A stretch of 64,000 nt of DNA from Ancylobacter sonchi (GTDB taxonomy: Bacteria; Pseudomonadota; Alphaproteobacteria; Rhizobiales; Xanthobacteraceae): assembly GCF_018390695.1 (NCBI RefSeq), contig NZ_JAHBGF010000020.1, positions 434,001-498,000 on the forward strand, read 5' to 3'. Positions 1 to 10,108 of the stretch are shown one piece after another; within the stretch, counting starts at the first letter, position 1, and each line of letters starts with the position of its first letter. The notes under the pieces are model-generated. The model made no database searches. It was not told the DNA's origin and saw nothing but the letters and a program-made list of their open reading frames with translations. The position numbers and the translations under genes are program-made.

Positions 1-540
1 GGTCACCCGGCTGCCCAGTGCCGCCGGCAGGAAGGTGCGCACTGCGGAGACGTCGCGGGCGAGCAGATTGACATGGTCGAGCCGGCGCACCGCGCAGCCG
101 CGCCCGTGGTTGCGCTGCGCCTGGTTCTTGAGCGCCGGGCGCTCCTCGGCCGGCGGCACATATTTGCGGGTGTCGAAATAGATCTCGAACACGTGCTTGT
201 CGGGATCGTGAAAGCGGTAGGCGCGGCCATGGCCGAGATCGCCCTCGACCCAGCCGATGCCGGCGCCGAGCTTCTCGATGGCGGCGACCCGCCGCGCCAG
301 CGCCTGCTCGCTGGTGGCGCGGTAGGCGACATGGCCGATGCCGGTGCGGGAGGCGGCGGTCAGCTTGAGGGTGTGGAACTCGTAATCGTCCCAGGCGCGC
401 AGAAAGACGCTGTCGCCCTCGCGCCCGCTCTCGGTGAGGCCGAGAATGTTGACGAAGAAGTCGAGGCTTTCCGCCGGCTTGTCGGTCAGAAGCTCGACAT
501 GCGCGAGATGGGCGATGTCGTGGATCGGTTCGGGCGTCAT
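1..540 (-). CDS. VOC-family protein, extradiol dioxygenase-like (partial, C-terminus outside window)
   Basis: The reading frame starts at an ATG on the minus strand at 540 and runs off the left edge with 180 codons visible. Residues about 8-120 form one vicinal-oxygen-chelate module, beginning with H-L-A-H-V-E-L and ending with H-V-F-E-I-Y. A second module begins near residue 153 (R-L-D-H-V-N-L-L). Two tandem modules are typical of type I extradiol dioxygenases, whose iron ligands lie in the second module; most of that is outside the window, so activity cannot be judged. It is the last visible gene of the minus-strand operon, 48 bp after the LIV-type ATPase gene, beside enzymes for ring-cleavage products. 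Ring cleavage is therefore a reasonable inference, but a glyoxalase-like role is possible. Confidence 0.8.
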   Translation of the reverse strand, partial: MTPEPIHDIAHLAHVELLTDKPAESLDFFVNILGLTESGREGDSVFLRAWDDYEFHTLKLTAASRTGIGHVAYRATSEQALARRVAAIEKLGAGIGWVEGDLGHGRAYRFHDPDKHVFEIYFDTRKYVPPAEERPALKNQAQRNHGRGCAVRRLDHVNLLARDVSAVRTFLPAALGSRVT

Positions 541-588
541 TTCCTGCCTTTTTCCTTTGGTTGGGCGGGCTCGAAGGCCGCCGGTTGT

Positions 589-1294
<706 letters not shown>

Positions 1295-1302
<8 letters not shown>

Positions 1303-2050
1303 CCTCGCCCTCCCCGAGATAGGCCGCGCGCACCGCCGGATCGGCGGCGATGGCGGCGGGCTCGCCATCGGCGATCACCGTGCCGTTCACCAGCACGGTG
1401 ATGCGGGTGGCGAAGCGGAAGACGAGGTCCATGTCGTGCTCGATCAGCAGCACACTGACATCCTCCGGCAGGTCGGCGACGATGTTGAGCAGGTCCTGCC
1501 GCTCGGCCTCCGGCACGCCGGCGGCCGGCTCGTCGAGCAGCAGCACCCGCGGGCGGGCGGCGAAGGCGGCGGCGATCTCCAGCTGGCGCTGCTTGCCATA
1601 GGACAGGGTGGCGATGGTGGTGTCGATGGCGTCGTCGAGGCGGAAGCGGGCGGCGATCGCCGCCGCCTCGTCGACGAGGTCGCCGCGCGCGTCGAGCCGG
1701 CTCCAGAAGCGGAGCCCGCGCCCCTCGCGCTCGCCGAGCACCAGGAGCAGCATCTCCAGCGGCGTCATGGTACGGAACAGCTGGTTGATCTGGAAGGTGC
1801 GGCTCATGCCGAGCCGCACCCGCGCCTCCGGCCGGCTGCCGGTGATGTCGCGCCCTTCGAGGCGGATCTGCCCCTCCGTGGGCTTCACCACCCCGGTCAG
1901 CTGGTTGACGAAGGTGGTCTTGCCGGCGCCGTTCGGGCCGATCAGCGCATGGCGGGCGCCGCGTTCGAGGCGGAACGACACGTTGTTGGTGGCGAGCAGC
2001 CCGCCGAAGCGCTTGACGAGGCCGATGGTCTCGAGAACCGGAGCGTTCAT
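1295..2050 (-). CDS. LIV-type ABC transporter ATPase (LivG-like)
   Basis: A 251-aa ATPase with Walker A G-P-N-G-A-G-K-T-T, the LivG-type signature L-S-Y-G-K-Q-R-Q-L-E, Walker B V-L-L-L-D-E-P and E-H-D-M-D-L-V-F. The L-S-Y-G variant with the A-A-G-V segment after Walker B is typical of LivG rather than LivF. The start at 2050 overlaps the permease stop as ATGA, so translational coupling is likely. It forms the ATPase heterodimer with the LivF-like protein encoded immediately downstream. Confidence 0.93.
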
Positions 2051-3129
2051 GCGCGGCGCCCTCCGAACAGCGCGGCGACCCGCTGGCGCAGTGCCGCGCC
2101 CGTCTTGTGTACCGCCTCGCGGCCGCCGGAGACGAAGACCACCAGCAACAGCCCGACCCAGAACTGCCAATATTGCGGCGTGGCGGCGGAGACGACGTCC
2201 TGGAACAGCTCGAACAGCACAGCGCCGATCAGCCCGCCATAGAGCCAGCCGGTGCCGCCGATGATCAGCACCAGCATCAGGTCGGCCGAGCGGTGGAACT
2301 CCAGCACGTCGAGCGAGACGAATTGCGTGGTCTGGGCGAGCAGCCCCCCGGCGGCGCCGGCATAGGCGGCGGCGAGCGTGTAGACGAGCACCAGCCGGCC
2401 GTTGACCCCCACCCCCGAGGCGGAGGCGCGCAGCCGGTTGTCGCGCAGGGCGCGCAGCGACAGGCCGAAGGGCGAGCCCATCATCCGCCGCGCCGCCAGA
2501 AACAGCACGAACAGCACGGCGAGCGAATAGAGATAGGCGGTGCGTCCCTTGAGGTCGAAGTCGAACAGGCCGAGCACCGGGTCGATAGTGATGCCCTGCA
2601 GGCCGTCGGCGCCGCCAGTGAGCGAGCGCCAGCTATTGGCGGCCTCGAACATCAAGAGCGCCACGCCGAGCGTCACCATCAGCCGGGTGAGGTCGGTGCC
2701 GCGCAGCACCAGGAAGCTCGACAGGAAGCCGAGCACCGAGGCGGCGAGCATCGCCACCACGAGGCCGGCGAGCGGATCGGCGCTGACATTGAGCGCGAAC
2801 AGGCCGGCGGCATAGGCGCCGACGCCGAGGAAGGCGGCATGGCCGAGCGAGACGATACCGGCATAGCCGAGGATGAGATCGAGCGATAGCGCGAACAGGC
2901 CGAGAATGGCGATCTCGTTCATCAGCAGCATGGAGCGCGGCAGCGCCAGCGGCGCCAGCAGCGCCGCGCCCCAGAACAGGAACTCGGCCGGCTTCCAGGC
3001 CCGGCGGCGGCGCAGCAGCGCGCGGGCCGGGCTGGCGGTGCCGGGAGCGTTGACGATTGTGGCGGCGTTTGCCGCCGTGCCGGCGACCGGGGCGGCGGGG
3101 AGGGGAGTGGTTGGGCTGGCCATGTTCAT
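2047..3129 (-). CDS. LIV-type ABC transporter permease (LivM-like)
   Basis: A 360-aa hydrophobic inner-membrane protein. After a polar N-terminal extension of about 45 residues rich in Ala, Pro and Thr, it has roughly ten membrane segments and the LivM-type sequence G-H-A-A-F-L-G-V-G-A-Y. The EAA-like loop lies around S-L-R-A-L-R-D-N. The start at 3129 (or the second Met two codons on) overlaps the LivH-like stop by 4 bp. It forms the transmembrane pore with the LivH-like permease. The N-terminal extension is longer than usual and low in complexity, so a later start cannot be excluded. Confidence 0.92.
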   Translation of the reverse strand: MNMASPTTPLPAAPVAGTAANAATIVNAPGTASPARALLRRRRAWKPAEFLFWGAALLAPLALPRSMLLMNEIAILGLFALSLDLILGYAGIVSLGHAAFLGVGAYAAGLFALNVSADPLAGLVVAMLAASVLGFLSSFLVLRGTDLTRLMVTLGVALLMFEAANSWRSLTGGADGLQGITIDPVLGLFDFDLKGRTAYLYSLAVLFVLFLAARRMMGSPFGLSLRALRDNRLRASASGVGVNGRLVLVYTLAAAYAGAAGGLLAQTTQFVSLDVLEFHRSADLMLVLIIGGTGWLYGGLIGAVLFELFQDVVSAATPQYWQFWVGLLLVVFVSGGREAVHKTGAALRQRVAALFGGRRA

Positions 3130-3980
3130 CGCGCCGCCGCGAACAGGCCCTGCGGCCGGACCAGCAGCACCAGGATCATCACCGCATAGATGATGAAGGC
3201 GCCGGCCTGCGGAAGGTAATATTTGCCGGCCACGTCGGCGACGCCGATCAGCAGTGCGGCGAGGAAGGGACCGATCAGCCCGGCGCGGCCGCCGACCGTG
3301 ACCACGATGAGGAAGTAGATCATGAATTTCAGCGGGAAGGTCGGGTCGAGGCCGAGCATCTCGGCGCCGAGCGCGCCGCCGAGGCCGGCAAGGCCGGAGC
3401 CGATGGCGAAGGTGAGGGTGAACAGCGTGCCGACCTCGATGCCGAGCCCGCGCGCCACGCGCTGGTCGTCGACCGCCGCGCGCAGCTGGCTGCCGAAGCG
3501 GGTGCGCGCCAGCACGAATTGCAGCAGCGCCGCGATGACGATGCACACCACGATGACGAAGCTGCGGTAGCGGCCGATGCCGACGCCGGCGACGTCGAAC
3601 CGGCCCTGCAGCCAGGACGGTACATGCACCAGTTGCTGCTGCGAGCCCATGAAATAGTCCACCGCCGCCACCGACATGAACACCAGACCGATGGAGAACA
3701 GCACCTGGTCGAGATGCGACTTGTCGTAGAGCGGCCGGTAGAGCGTACGCTCCAGCACGGCGCCGATCAGCGCCGGCACCAGGAAGGCGACCGGCAGCGT
3801 CGCCAGGAAGCCCATGCCGTAGCGCTGCATCAGCACCACGGTGACGTATCCTCCCGCCATGGCGAAGGACCCGTGAGCGAGGTTCACGAAGTTCATCAGT
3901 CCCAGCGTGACGGCGAGGCCGGACGCGAGGATGAAGAGCAGCATCCCGTAGGCCACGCCGTCGAAGAGGATGGTCAGCAT
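3126..3980 (-). CDS. LIV-type ABC transporter permease (LivH-like)
   Basis: A 284-aa permease of about eight membrane segments. Family hallmarks are G-L-M-N-F-V-N-L-A-H-G-S-F near the N-terminus and the closing V-R-P-Q-G-L-F. The length matches LivH. It lies 5 bp after the aldolase gene and overlaps the LivM-like gene as ATGA, so transport and catabolic genes belong to one transcript. It partners with the LivM-like permease in the inner membrane. Confidence 0.93.
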   Translation of the reverse strand: MLTILFDGVAYGMLLFILASGLAVTLGLMNFVNLAHGSFAMAGGYVTVVLMQRYGMGFLATLPVAFLVPALIGAVLERTLYRPLYDKSHLDQVLFSIGLVFMSVAAVDYFMGSQQQLVHVPSWLQGRFDVAGVGIGRYRSFVIVVCIVIAALLQFVLARTRFGSQLRAAVDDQRVARGLGIEVGTLFTLTFAIGSGLAGLGGALGAEMLGLDPTFPLKFMIYFLIVVTVGGRAGLIGPFLAALLIGVADVAGKYYLPQAGAFIIYAVMILVLLVRPQGLFAAAR

Positions 3981-3985
3981 CGCGC

Positions 3986-4675
3986 TCAGCCTTCCGGATC
4001 GTCGATATAGACGAGGCCGGCCTTGGCGAGCGGCTCGCGCATCGCATACATGTCGAGGCCGAGCACGCCGGAGGCGAGGCGCTGGCGCTTCTCCTCCTCA
4101 TTGGCCTCGCGCTGGCGGGCGGCTGCGGCGACCGCCGCCGCTTCGAGGCGCGGCACCACGACCACGCCGTCATCGTCGGCCACCACCACGTCGCCGGGAT
4201 TGACCAGCACGCCGCCGCACACCACCGGCACGTTGACGCTGCCGGGCGTCGCCTTCACCGTACCCTTGGCGGAGATCGCCTTGGCCCAGACCGGGAAGCC
4301 CATCTCCTTCAGCACCTTGACGTCGCGCACCCCGGCATCGGTGACGAGGCCGACGCCGCCGCGCGCCTTCAGCGAGGTGGCGAGCAGGTCGCCGAACATG
4401 CCGTCGGTATTGTCGGCGGTGCAGCCGACCACAACGATGTCGCCCGGCTTCACCTGCTCGATGGCGACGTGCAGCATCCAGTTGTCGCCCGGCTGGGCGA
4501 GCACGGTCACCGCCGTGCCGGCGATCTGCGCACCGGGATAGATCGGCCGCATATAGGGCTTCATCAGCCCGAGCCGGCCGAACGCCTCATGTGTGGTGGA
4601 GACGCCGAGCTCGCCGAGCGTGGCGATGTCGGCGGCGTCGGCCCGCTTGTTGGTACGAACGACGACGGGCTTCAT
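3986..4675 (-). CDS. ligK: 4-carboxy-4-hydroxy-2-oxoadipate aldolase (LigK/GalC type, RraA-like fold)
   Basis: A 229-aa member of the RraA/HMG-aldolase fold. The active-site segment near residues 106-118 reads [13 protein letters not shown], giving the Arg-Asp pair (R117, D118) used for substrate and divalent-metal binding. The length matches characterised LigK/GalC/ProA aldolases (about 227 aa). These enzymes cleave 4-carboxy-4-hydroxy-2-oxoadipate to pyruvate and oxaloacetate, the last step of protocatechuate 4,5-cleavage and gallate degradation. The start at 4675 gives an ATGA overlap with the hydratase gene. The two genes acting just before it (galB, galD types) lie directly upstream, which supports the specific call over a plain RraA homologue. 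Confidence 0.88.
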   Translation of the reverse strand: MKPVVVRTNKRADAADIATLGELGVSTTHEAFGRLGLMKPYMRPIYPGAQIAGTAVTVLAQPGDNWMLHVAIEQVKPGDIVVVGCTADNTDGMFGDLLATSLKARGGVGLVTDAGVRDVKVLKEMGFPVWAKAISAKGTVKATPGSVNVPVVCGGVLVNPGDVVVADDDGVVVVPRLEAAAVAAAARQREANEEEKRQRLASGVLGLDMYAMREPLAKAGLVYIDDPEG

Positions 4676-5397
4676 GCCAGCACCTCCACGGCTTCGGGGA
4701 ACAGTCGCTGATAGGCCTCGCCATAGGTCATGGAGCGGCCGGAATTGCGCCCGCCCTGCATGCCGCGGTTGAGCGCGACGCGGGTGTAATATTCCCAGAG
4801 ATGCTGCTGGGCGGCGAGCACCTCGAAGGCGCGGCGCTTCACCTCCCACACCTCGTCGATGTTGAGGATCAGCGTCGGCTTGTAGTTGCACTGCTCCGGC
4901 TGGTGCGGCTCGAACAGGAACACCGGCGGGGCCGAATAGGGGCGGTTCGGGTCCGGCTTGTGGCCGGCGGCCTGGGCGATGATGCGCGCCTCCTGGGCGA
5001 AGCGGGTCGCCTCGGGATGGTCGACGTTGTAGGGGTCCTGCAGCGAGTGGGTGAGCACGAAGCTCGGCGTGAGTTCGTGGAAGATGTCGACGGCGCGCTC
5101 CAGCATCGCCTCCGTGGTGCGCAGCGGGTAGTCGCCGGCGTCCATGAACTCGATCTCGGCACCGAGGATGGCGGCGGCGCGCTCGGCCTCGTCGCGGCGC
5201 TGCGCCTTGACGTCCTCCATCTTCACCCCGGCCTTCTTCCAGGCGAACTGGCTCTCGCCGCGCTCGCCATAGGAGAGGCACAGGATCTTCACCCTGTAGC
5301 CGCGCTTGACGTGCAGCGCGACCGCGCCACCCGTCCGCCACACGAAGTCGCCGGGATGCGCGGTGACGACCAGACCTGTCTTCTGCAGGCTCGACAT
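4672..5397 (-). CDS. galB: 4-oxalomesaconate hydratase (GalB type, PIG-L fold)
   Basis: A 241-aa PIG-L/LmbE-fold protein. The metal motif is A-H-P-G-D-F-V-W-R at residues 13-21, the GalB-type version of the A-H-P-D-D-E motif of PIG-L deacetylases. A later D-P-Y-N-V-D-H segment carries the other histidine. GalB from Pseudomonas, which hydrates 4-oxalomesaconate in gallate catabolism, is the known member with this unusual fold for a hydratase. The start at 5397 (M-S-S-L-Q) begins just before the motif; the upstream in-frame extension is Arg/Pro-rich and unlikely. It sits between the tautomerase and aldolase genes, matching the order of pathway steps. Confidence 0.87.
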   Translation of the reverse strand: MSSLQKTGLVVTAHPGDFVWRTGGAVALHVKRGYRVKILCLSYGERGESQFAWKKAGVKMEDVKAQRRDEAERAAAILGAEIEFMDAGDYPLRTTEAMLERAVDIFHELTPSFVLTHSLQDPYNVDHPEATRFAQEARIIAQAAGHKPDPNRPYSAPPVFLFEPHQPEQCNYKPTLILNIDEVWEVKRRAFEVLAAQQHLWEYYTRVALNRGMQGGRNSGRSMTYGEAYQRLFPEAVEVLA

Positions 5398-5422
5398 GCG
5401 AACTTGGTCCTTTCGGTTTTGA

Positions 5423-6535
5423 TCATTCGGCGGCGCGGAGCGCCTCGGTCGATGCCGAGGCGGCGTGGGCCGGGACATAGGCGTAGCCGTCCATCAGGAT
5501 GCGGGCGGTGCGCAGAAGGCCGCCGCGCTCGATCACCGGGCGGTCCGGCGTGCCGCCGACCGTCAGGTGCACGGTGAATTCGCCGGTGGGATGCTCCACC
5601 GACACCGATTTCTCGCGCCCCGGCGGCAGCTGCGCGACCGAGGCCGCCGGCGAGCCGGGCAGGGCGGCGGCGGTGGCGACGGTGAGCGCGGCGAACACGC
5701 CGATCGAGGCGTGGCACTCATGCGGGATGAAGCTGCGCGTCGCGATGGCGCCGCCGGCCTGCGGCGGGGCCACCAGCGCGATCTTCGGCACCACCTTGCC
5801 GGCGACGTCACCGAGATTCATCAGCGGCCCGGCGGCCAGCCGGATGCGCTCGATGCGCGCCTTCAGCTCGGTGTCCTTGTCGAGCGCCTCGCGGCTCTCA
5901 TAGCCGGTGCGCCCGACATCGGCGGCGCGCAGCACGATCACCGGCATGCCGTTGTCGATCAGCGTCACCTCAACGCCGTCGACCACGTCGACCGCATTGC
6001 CGGTCGGCAGCAGCGTGCCGCAGACCGAGCCTTCGGTGTCGCGGAAGCCGATATTGATCGGCGCCGAGGTGCCCGGCACGCCGTCAATGCGCGCCGTACC
6101 CTCGCTGCGCGCCTCGCCATCGGCGATCTCGACATTGAGGTCGGCGATGGTGCCGGTGTTGAGCGTGCGCACCCGCACCACCGTCACCGGCTCCTGGGCG
6201 GCGATCAGCCCGCGGGCGATGGCGAACGGGCCGACGCCGGCGAGGATGTTGCCGCAATTGGGCGTGGTGTCGACGTTCGCCGTGTCGACGCCGACCTGCG
6301 CGAACAGGAAGTCGATGTCGCAGTCCGGATCGGCGGAGGGCGAGACGATCGCCACCTTGCTGGTGAGCGGATGCGCGCCGCCCAGCCCGTCGATCTGCCG
6401 CTTGTCCGGCGAGCCCATCACCGCCAGCAGCAGGGCGTCGCGGGCCTCGCGTTTCTGCGGCAGCTCGGAGGCGAGGAAATAGGCGCCCTTCGACGTTCCG
6501 CCCCTCACGAGCATGCACCTCACGCGGCTCTGCAT
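5423..6535 (-). CDS. galD: 4-oxalomesaconate tautomerase (GalD type, PrpF/DAP-epimerase fold)
   Basis: A 370-aa protein of the PrpF family. It begins with M-L-V-R-G-G-T-S-K-G, the family's substrate-binding loop, and carries the conserved segment P-N-C-G-N-I-L in the first domain and H-E-C-H-A-S-I-G-V in the second. GalD isomerises the keto and enol forms of 4-oxalomesaconate before hydration by GalB. Aconitate isomerase relatives share the fold, but the adjacent galB- and ligK-type genes make the GalD role most likely. The start at 6535 lies 2 bp after the stop of the Bug receptor gene. Confidence 0.87.
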   Translation of the reverse strand: MQSRVRCMLVRGGTSKGAYFLASELPQKREARDALLLAVMGSPDKRQIDGLGGAHPLTSKVAIVSPSADPDCDIDFLFAQVGVDTANVDTTPNCGNILAGVGPFAIARGLIAAQEPVTVVRVRTLNTGTIADLNVEIADGEARSEGTARIDGVPGTSAPINIGFRDTEGSVCGTLLPTGNAVDVVDGVEVTLIDNGMPVIVLRAADVGRTGYESREALDKDTELKARIERIRLAAGPLMNLGDVAGKVVPKIALVAPPQAGGAIATRSFIPHECHASIGVFAALTVATAAALPGSPAASVAQLPPGREKSVSVEHPTGEFTVHLTVGGTPDRPVIERGGLLRTARILMDGYAYVPAHAASASTEALRAAE

Positions 6536-6537
6536 GG

Positions 6538-7533
6538 TCAGCCTCCGGCTTTGATCTGGGCCTGGGTGATCACCTCGCGCCAGACCGGCAGCTCCGAGGC
6601 GATCAGTTCGCCGAAGGCCTCCGGCGAACGGGGAGTGGCGACGGCGCCGTCTCTTTCCAGCACGGCGGCGAATTCGGGCGTGGCGAGCTCGGCGTTGATC
6701 GCCCGGTTCAGCCGGTCGACGATGTCGCGCGGCGTGCCCTTCGGCGCGACGATGCCGTACCACTGCACCGCCTCGAAGCCGGGCAACCCGCTCTCGGCGA
6801 TGGTCGGCAGCTGCGGCGCGAAGGAGGCGCGTTCGGCGCTGGCGACGCCGAGCGCCCTGAGCTGGCCCTTGGCTGCGAAAGGCAGCACCGCCGGCCCGCC
6901 GGTGAGGGTGAACTGCACGACGCCGCTGACGAGGTCGATCACCGAGGGCGCCGTACCCTTGTAGGGAATGTGCACCGCCTGGAACCCGGCCTTGTAGGCG
7001 AGATAGGCGCCGGCGATGTGGGCGGCGCTGCCCTGGCCGCCGGAGCTGTAGTTGAGTTTGCCGGGATTGGCCTTGGCGTAGGCGACGAATTCCTGGAAGT
7101 CCTTGGCCGGCACCTCCGGGTTGACCACCAGGATGTTCGGCACCGAGGCGACCAGCGCCACCGGCTCGAAGTCGCGGATCGGGTCGTAGGGCAGGTCGGG
7201 ATACAGCGCCGGATTGAAGGCCAGCGTGCCGATATGGCCCATCATCAGCGTGTGGCCGTCCGGCGCCGCCTTCGCCACCTGCGCCGCGGCGATGGTACCG
7301 CCGGCGCCGGGCTTGTTGTCGACGATGAAGCCCGGGCCGCCGAGGACCGGGGCGATCTTGGCGGCGATCAGCCGGGCCAGCACGTCGGTGCTGCCGCCGG
7401 GCGTGAACGGCACCACGATCTTCACCACCTGCGAGGGCCAGTTCTGCGAAGCGGCCGTCTGCGCGCGCAGGATGCCGGGTGCGCAGGCGCTGGCGAGACC
7501 GAGGCCGACGATGAGCGAGCGTCGATTGAGCAT
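6538..7533 (-). CDS. Bug-family (TctC-like) solute-binding receptor, orphan
   Basis: A 331-aa periplasmic receptor with an N-terminal signal (M-L-N-R-R-S-L-I-V-G-L-G-L-A) ending near A-Q-T-A. Family motifs are V-P-F-T-P-G-G-S-T-D near residue 43, G-A-G-G-T-I-A-A and Y-K-G-T-A-P-S. Bug proteins bind carboxylates and aromatic acids and often occur without their own TctA/TctB membrane proteins. No Tct membrane genes exist in this operon, although a complete tctCBA set lies in the divergent operon at 14470-17509. It may hand ligand to that transporter or act as a sensor; either is inference. Confidence 0.9.
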   Translation of the reverse strand: MLNRRSLIVGLGLASACAPGILRAQTAASQNWPSQVVKIVVPFTPGGSTDVLARLIAAKIAPVLGGPGFIVDNKPGAGGTIAAAQVAKAAPDGHTLMMGHIGTLAFNPALYPDLPYDPIRDFEPVALVASVPNILVVNPEVPAKDFQEFVAYAKANPGKLNYSSGGQGSAAHIAGAYLAYKAGFQAVHIPYKGTAPSVIDLVSGVVQFTLTGGPAVLPFAAKGQLRALGVASAERASFAPQLPTIAESGLPGFEAVQWYGIVAPKGTPRDIVDRLNRAINAELATPEFAAVLERDGAVATPRSPEAFGELIASELPVWREVITQAQIKAGG

Positions 7534-7556
7534 GGTTTCCTCCCCTGTGTCCGTGC

Positions 7557-8738
7557 TCAGAGCCCGGCCTTGGACGGGTCCTTGACGTTGGGGATGGTGG
7601 CGAACTCGACATTGTAGAGCTCGCCATCCACGCGCTCGACGCGGCGGATATAGATGTTCTGGATCGGCTCGCGGGTGGCCGGGTCGATGGTGATCGGGCC
7701 GCGCGGGCTCTCCCAGGACAGGCCCTTCATGGCGTCGACCAGTTGCTGGCCGTTGGTCGAACCGCCGGTCTTCTTCAAGGCCTCGTAGACGAGGCGCATG
7801 CCGTCATAGGCGTGCACGGCGATGTGGTTCGGCCGGTGGCCATAGGCCTTGCGGAACGCTTCGACGAAGGCGGCGTTCTCCGGGCTCCTGTGAGCCGCCG
7901 AATAATGATGCGCGGTGATCATGCCGAGGACGGAATCGTCCATCTGGGTGATGATGTCGTCCTCGGTGACGCTGCCTTCGCCGAGCACCTTGATGCCGGA
8001 CTTGTCGAGGCCGCGCTCGACGAACTGCTTCATCAGCGCCGCGCCGAGGCCGGTCGGCACGAACACGAACAGCGCTTCCGGCTTGGCGTCGACCGCGCGC
8101 TGCAGGAAGGGAGCGAAGTCGCGCGTGCTCAGCGGCACGCGGATCGCCTCCAGCACCTCGCCGCCCTCCGCCTTGAAGCGGTTGTTGAAGCCGGCTTCGG
8201 AATCGAGGCCGGGCGCGTAGTCGGCCACGATGCTGACCACCTTGCGGATGCCGTTCTTGTAGGCCCAGTCGGCCAGCGGAACCGTGGTCTGCGCCTGGGT
8301 GAAGGCCGGGCGGACGATGAAGGGCGAGCGCTCGGTCACCACCGAGGTTGCCGCCATCATCACGATCTCCGGCACCTTGGCCTGGGTCGCCAGCGGCGCG
8401 ACGGCGAGCGCCAGCGGCGTCAGGCCGAAGCCGGTGAGGATGGTGACGCCGTCATTGGCGACCATTTCCTGCGCGATGCGCTTGGTGACGTCGGCGACGC
8501 CGGTGTCGTCGCGCACGATCAGCTCGATCTTCTTGCCGGCGACGGTATCGCCCGCCTGCTTCATGTAGAGCTTCGCACCCTCCTCCAGCATGCGGCCGGT
8601 GGAGGTGAACGGGCCGGTCATCGGGGCGATCAGCCCGATCTTCACGACATTGTCGTCCGCTAGCGCTGCATGGGCGAAGGGGGAGACGGCGAACGCCAAT
8701 CCGGCGCTCGCCAGAAGGGCGCGGCGATTGATGGCCAT
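7557..8738 (-). CDS. LIV-type ABC transporter substrate-binding protein (LivK-like)
   Basis: A 393-aa periplasmic binding protein of the type 1 fold. It has a signal peptide M-A-I-N-R-R-A-L-L-A-S-A-G-L-A-F-A followed by cleavage near A-L-A-D, then the family opening V-K-I-G-L-I-A-P-M-T-G-P-F. The start at 8738 was chosen for the signal peptide; an in-frame extension of 59 residues upstream is Lys/Thr/Arg-rich and lacks family similarity. It is the first gene of the minus-strand operon, so the receptor is encoded well away from its permease and ATPase genes (589-3980), with the catabolic genes in between. The ligand is probably an aromatic or tricarboxylic acid from context only. Confidence 0.92.
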   Translation of the reverse strand: MAINRRALLASAGLAFAVSPFAHAALADDNVVKIGLIAPMTGPFTSTGRMLEEGAKLYMKQAGDTVAGKKIELIVRDDTGVADVTKRIAQEMVANDGVTILTGFGLTPLALAVAPLATQAKVPEIVMMAATSVVTERSPFIVRPAFTQAQTTVPLADWAYKNGIRKVVSIVADYAPGLDSEAGFNNRFKAEGGEVLEAIRVPLSTRDFAPFLQRAVDAKPEALFVFVPTGLGAALMKQFVERGLDKSGIKVLGEGSVTEDDIITQMDDSVLGMITAHHYSAAHRSPENAAFVEAFRKAYGHRPNHIAVHAYDGMRLVYEALKKTGGSTNGQQLVDAMKGLSWESPRGPITIDPATREPIQNIYIRRVERVDGELYNVEFATIPNVKDPSKAGL

Positions 8739-8963
8739 GATGCGTTTCCTCGGGCGTTGGTTTTTGGTTGTTTTGGCGTGCTGTTTTGTTGGCGTCTGGT
8801 CGGTCGACCGTGGCGGTGCGTCGACCGCCGGGCTGGTTCCGTCCGGCCGGGATGCGTCGCCCGTGGCGACGTCCACCCGGGCAGCGCGGACAGCTCCCGA
8901 TTTTCTTGCCGCCAAGGTGCGGGGAAATTATTGCTGAATCAAATGAGAGTTTTGCAGCGATTG

Positions 8964-8978
8964 ATGCAAGTTGTGCAT
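8964..8978. promoter_or_regulatory. Candidate LysR-type box, AT-N11-AT
   Basis: The sequence ATGCA-AGTTG-TGCAT is a perfect inverted repeat, extending by one G/C pair on each side, and fits the LysR-family T-N11-A rule. A second, overlapping pair (TTGCA at 8952-8956 and TGCAA at 8965-8969) adds to the site. It lies between the stop of the LysR gene (8998) and the start of the LivK-like gene (8738), in the 259-bp gap that must hold the operon promoter. The rest of that gap shows no convincing -35/-10 pair. Confidence 0.6.
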
Positions 8979-8997
8979 CTCGCGGTCGACGAGGCTC

Positions 8998-9900
8998 TCA
9001 CTCGGCGATGCTTTCATGCAGTGCCGCGATCACCAGATCGAGCAGGTCGCGCGCTGCCGGGCTGAGCGGCAGGCCCTTGCGGGTCACGATGCCGAGCGTG
9101 CGGGTCACGGCGGGAGCGCGCAGCGGGATCGCCACGATGTCGTCGCGCGGGACGATGTCGAGCGCCAGCTTCGGCACCACGGCGCAGCCGATGCCGGAGC
9201 GCACCAGGCTGACGGCGGTGATCACCCGCTGCACCTCGTAGCGCCAGAGCAGCGTCTCGCTGCGCGCGCCCAGCGCGTCGTCGATCAGGATGCGGTTGCC
9301 GGTCTCCGAGCTGATGCGCACCAGCGGCACGTTGTCGAGCTCGGCCCAGCTGATCGAGGACGCGCCAGCCATCGGCTGGCTGCGGTGGCAGACCAGCACG
9401 AACGGCTCCTTGACCACCGGCGTCAATTCGAGGTCCCAGCGATTGGCCGACATGATGGTCACGCCGAATTCGGCCTCGCCCGACTGCACCTTGTCGGCGA
9501 TCTCCAGCACCGAATTGTCGTGCACCGTCACCTGGATAGTGCCGTAGCGGGCTATGAAGGCGGCGATCACTTCAGGCATGCAGCGCATCGCCACGGTGGG
9601 GAGGCAGCCCATCACCACCCGCTCCTCCGCCTCGCGGGCGGTGCTGCGCAGGTCCTCCAGCGTGCTGCCGAGCTCCTCGAACACTTTTCGCGCACGCGGC
9701 AGCAAGGCGGTGCCGGCCGGGGTCAGCGTCACCTGCCGCGTGGTGCGCACCAGCAATTGCAGCGACAGCGATTCCTCCAGCTTGCGGATGCGGTGGCTGA
9801 GCGCGGTCTGCGACAGGTTGAGATGCGAGGCGGCGGCGCGGAAGCTGCCCCGCTCGGCGATGCTGACGAAGGCCTGAAGTCCCAGCACGTCGATTCGCAT
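8998..9900 (-). CDS. LysR-family transcriptional regulator
   Basis: A 300-aa LysR regulator. Residues about 5-65 form the winged helix-turn-helix (A-A-S-H-L-N-L-S-Q-T-A-L-S-H-R-I-R-K-L-E), followed by the periplasmic-binding-protein-like effector domain. It reads in the same direction as the aromatic-acid operon downstream and is divergent from the second LysR gene at 10130. The inverted repeat at 8964-8978, between it and the operon, is the likely target. By family habit the inducer would be a pathway intermediate, here possibly an oxalomesaconate-type acid (inference). Confidence 0.93.
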   Translation of the reverse strand: MRIDVLGLQAFVSIAERGSFRAAASHLNLSQTALSHRIRKLEESLSLQLLVRTTRQVTLTPAGTALLPRARKVFEELGSTLEDLRSTAREAEERVVMGCLPTVAMRCMPEVIAAFIARYGTIQVTVHDNSVLEIADKVQSGEAEFGVTIMSANRWDLELTPVVKEPFVLVCHRSQPMAGASSISWAELDNVPLVRISSETGNRILIDDALGARSETLLWRYEVQRVITAVSLVRSGIGCAVVPKLALDIVPRDDIVAIPLRAPAVTRTLGIVTRKGLPLSPAARDLLDLVIAALHESIAE

Positions 9901-10108
9901 GGTGGCCTCCGAAGTTCGGGCGGATCGTTCCCGGGCGAGCCCGTGCCCGCGACTGGCTTAGCCGAACCCGGCGGCGCCGAACAGCGGGCGGAGGATCAGG
10001 ACGCCGGCTACTAGGGCGCCGGTTATCGGGGCGCTGGACAAGCCGGGCGCCGCCGGGCATCCCTGTCGCGGGTGCCGGCCGCCAGCGGCGGGGGAACGGC
10101 GGAGGCCA

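Noticed and set aside
2047..4173. 708-aa minus-strand frame that would fuse LivM to upstream sequence
   Set aside because: The N-terminal half is a shifted frame through the LivH-like gene; the true LivM-like start at 3129 overlaps the LivH stop as ATGA.
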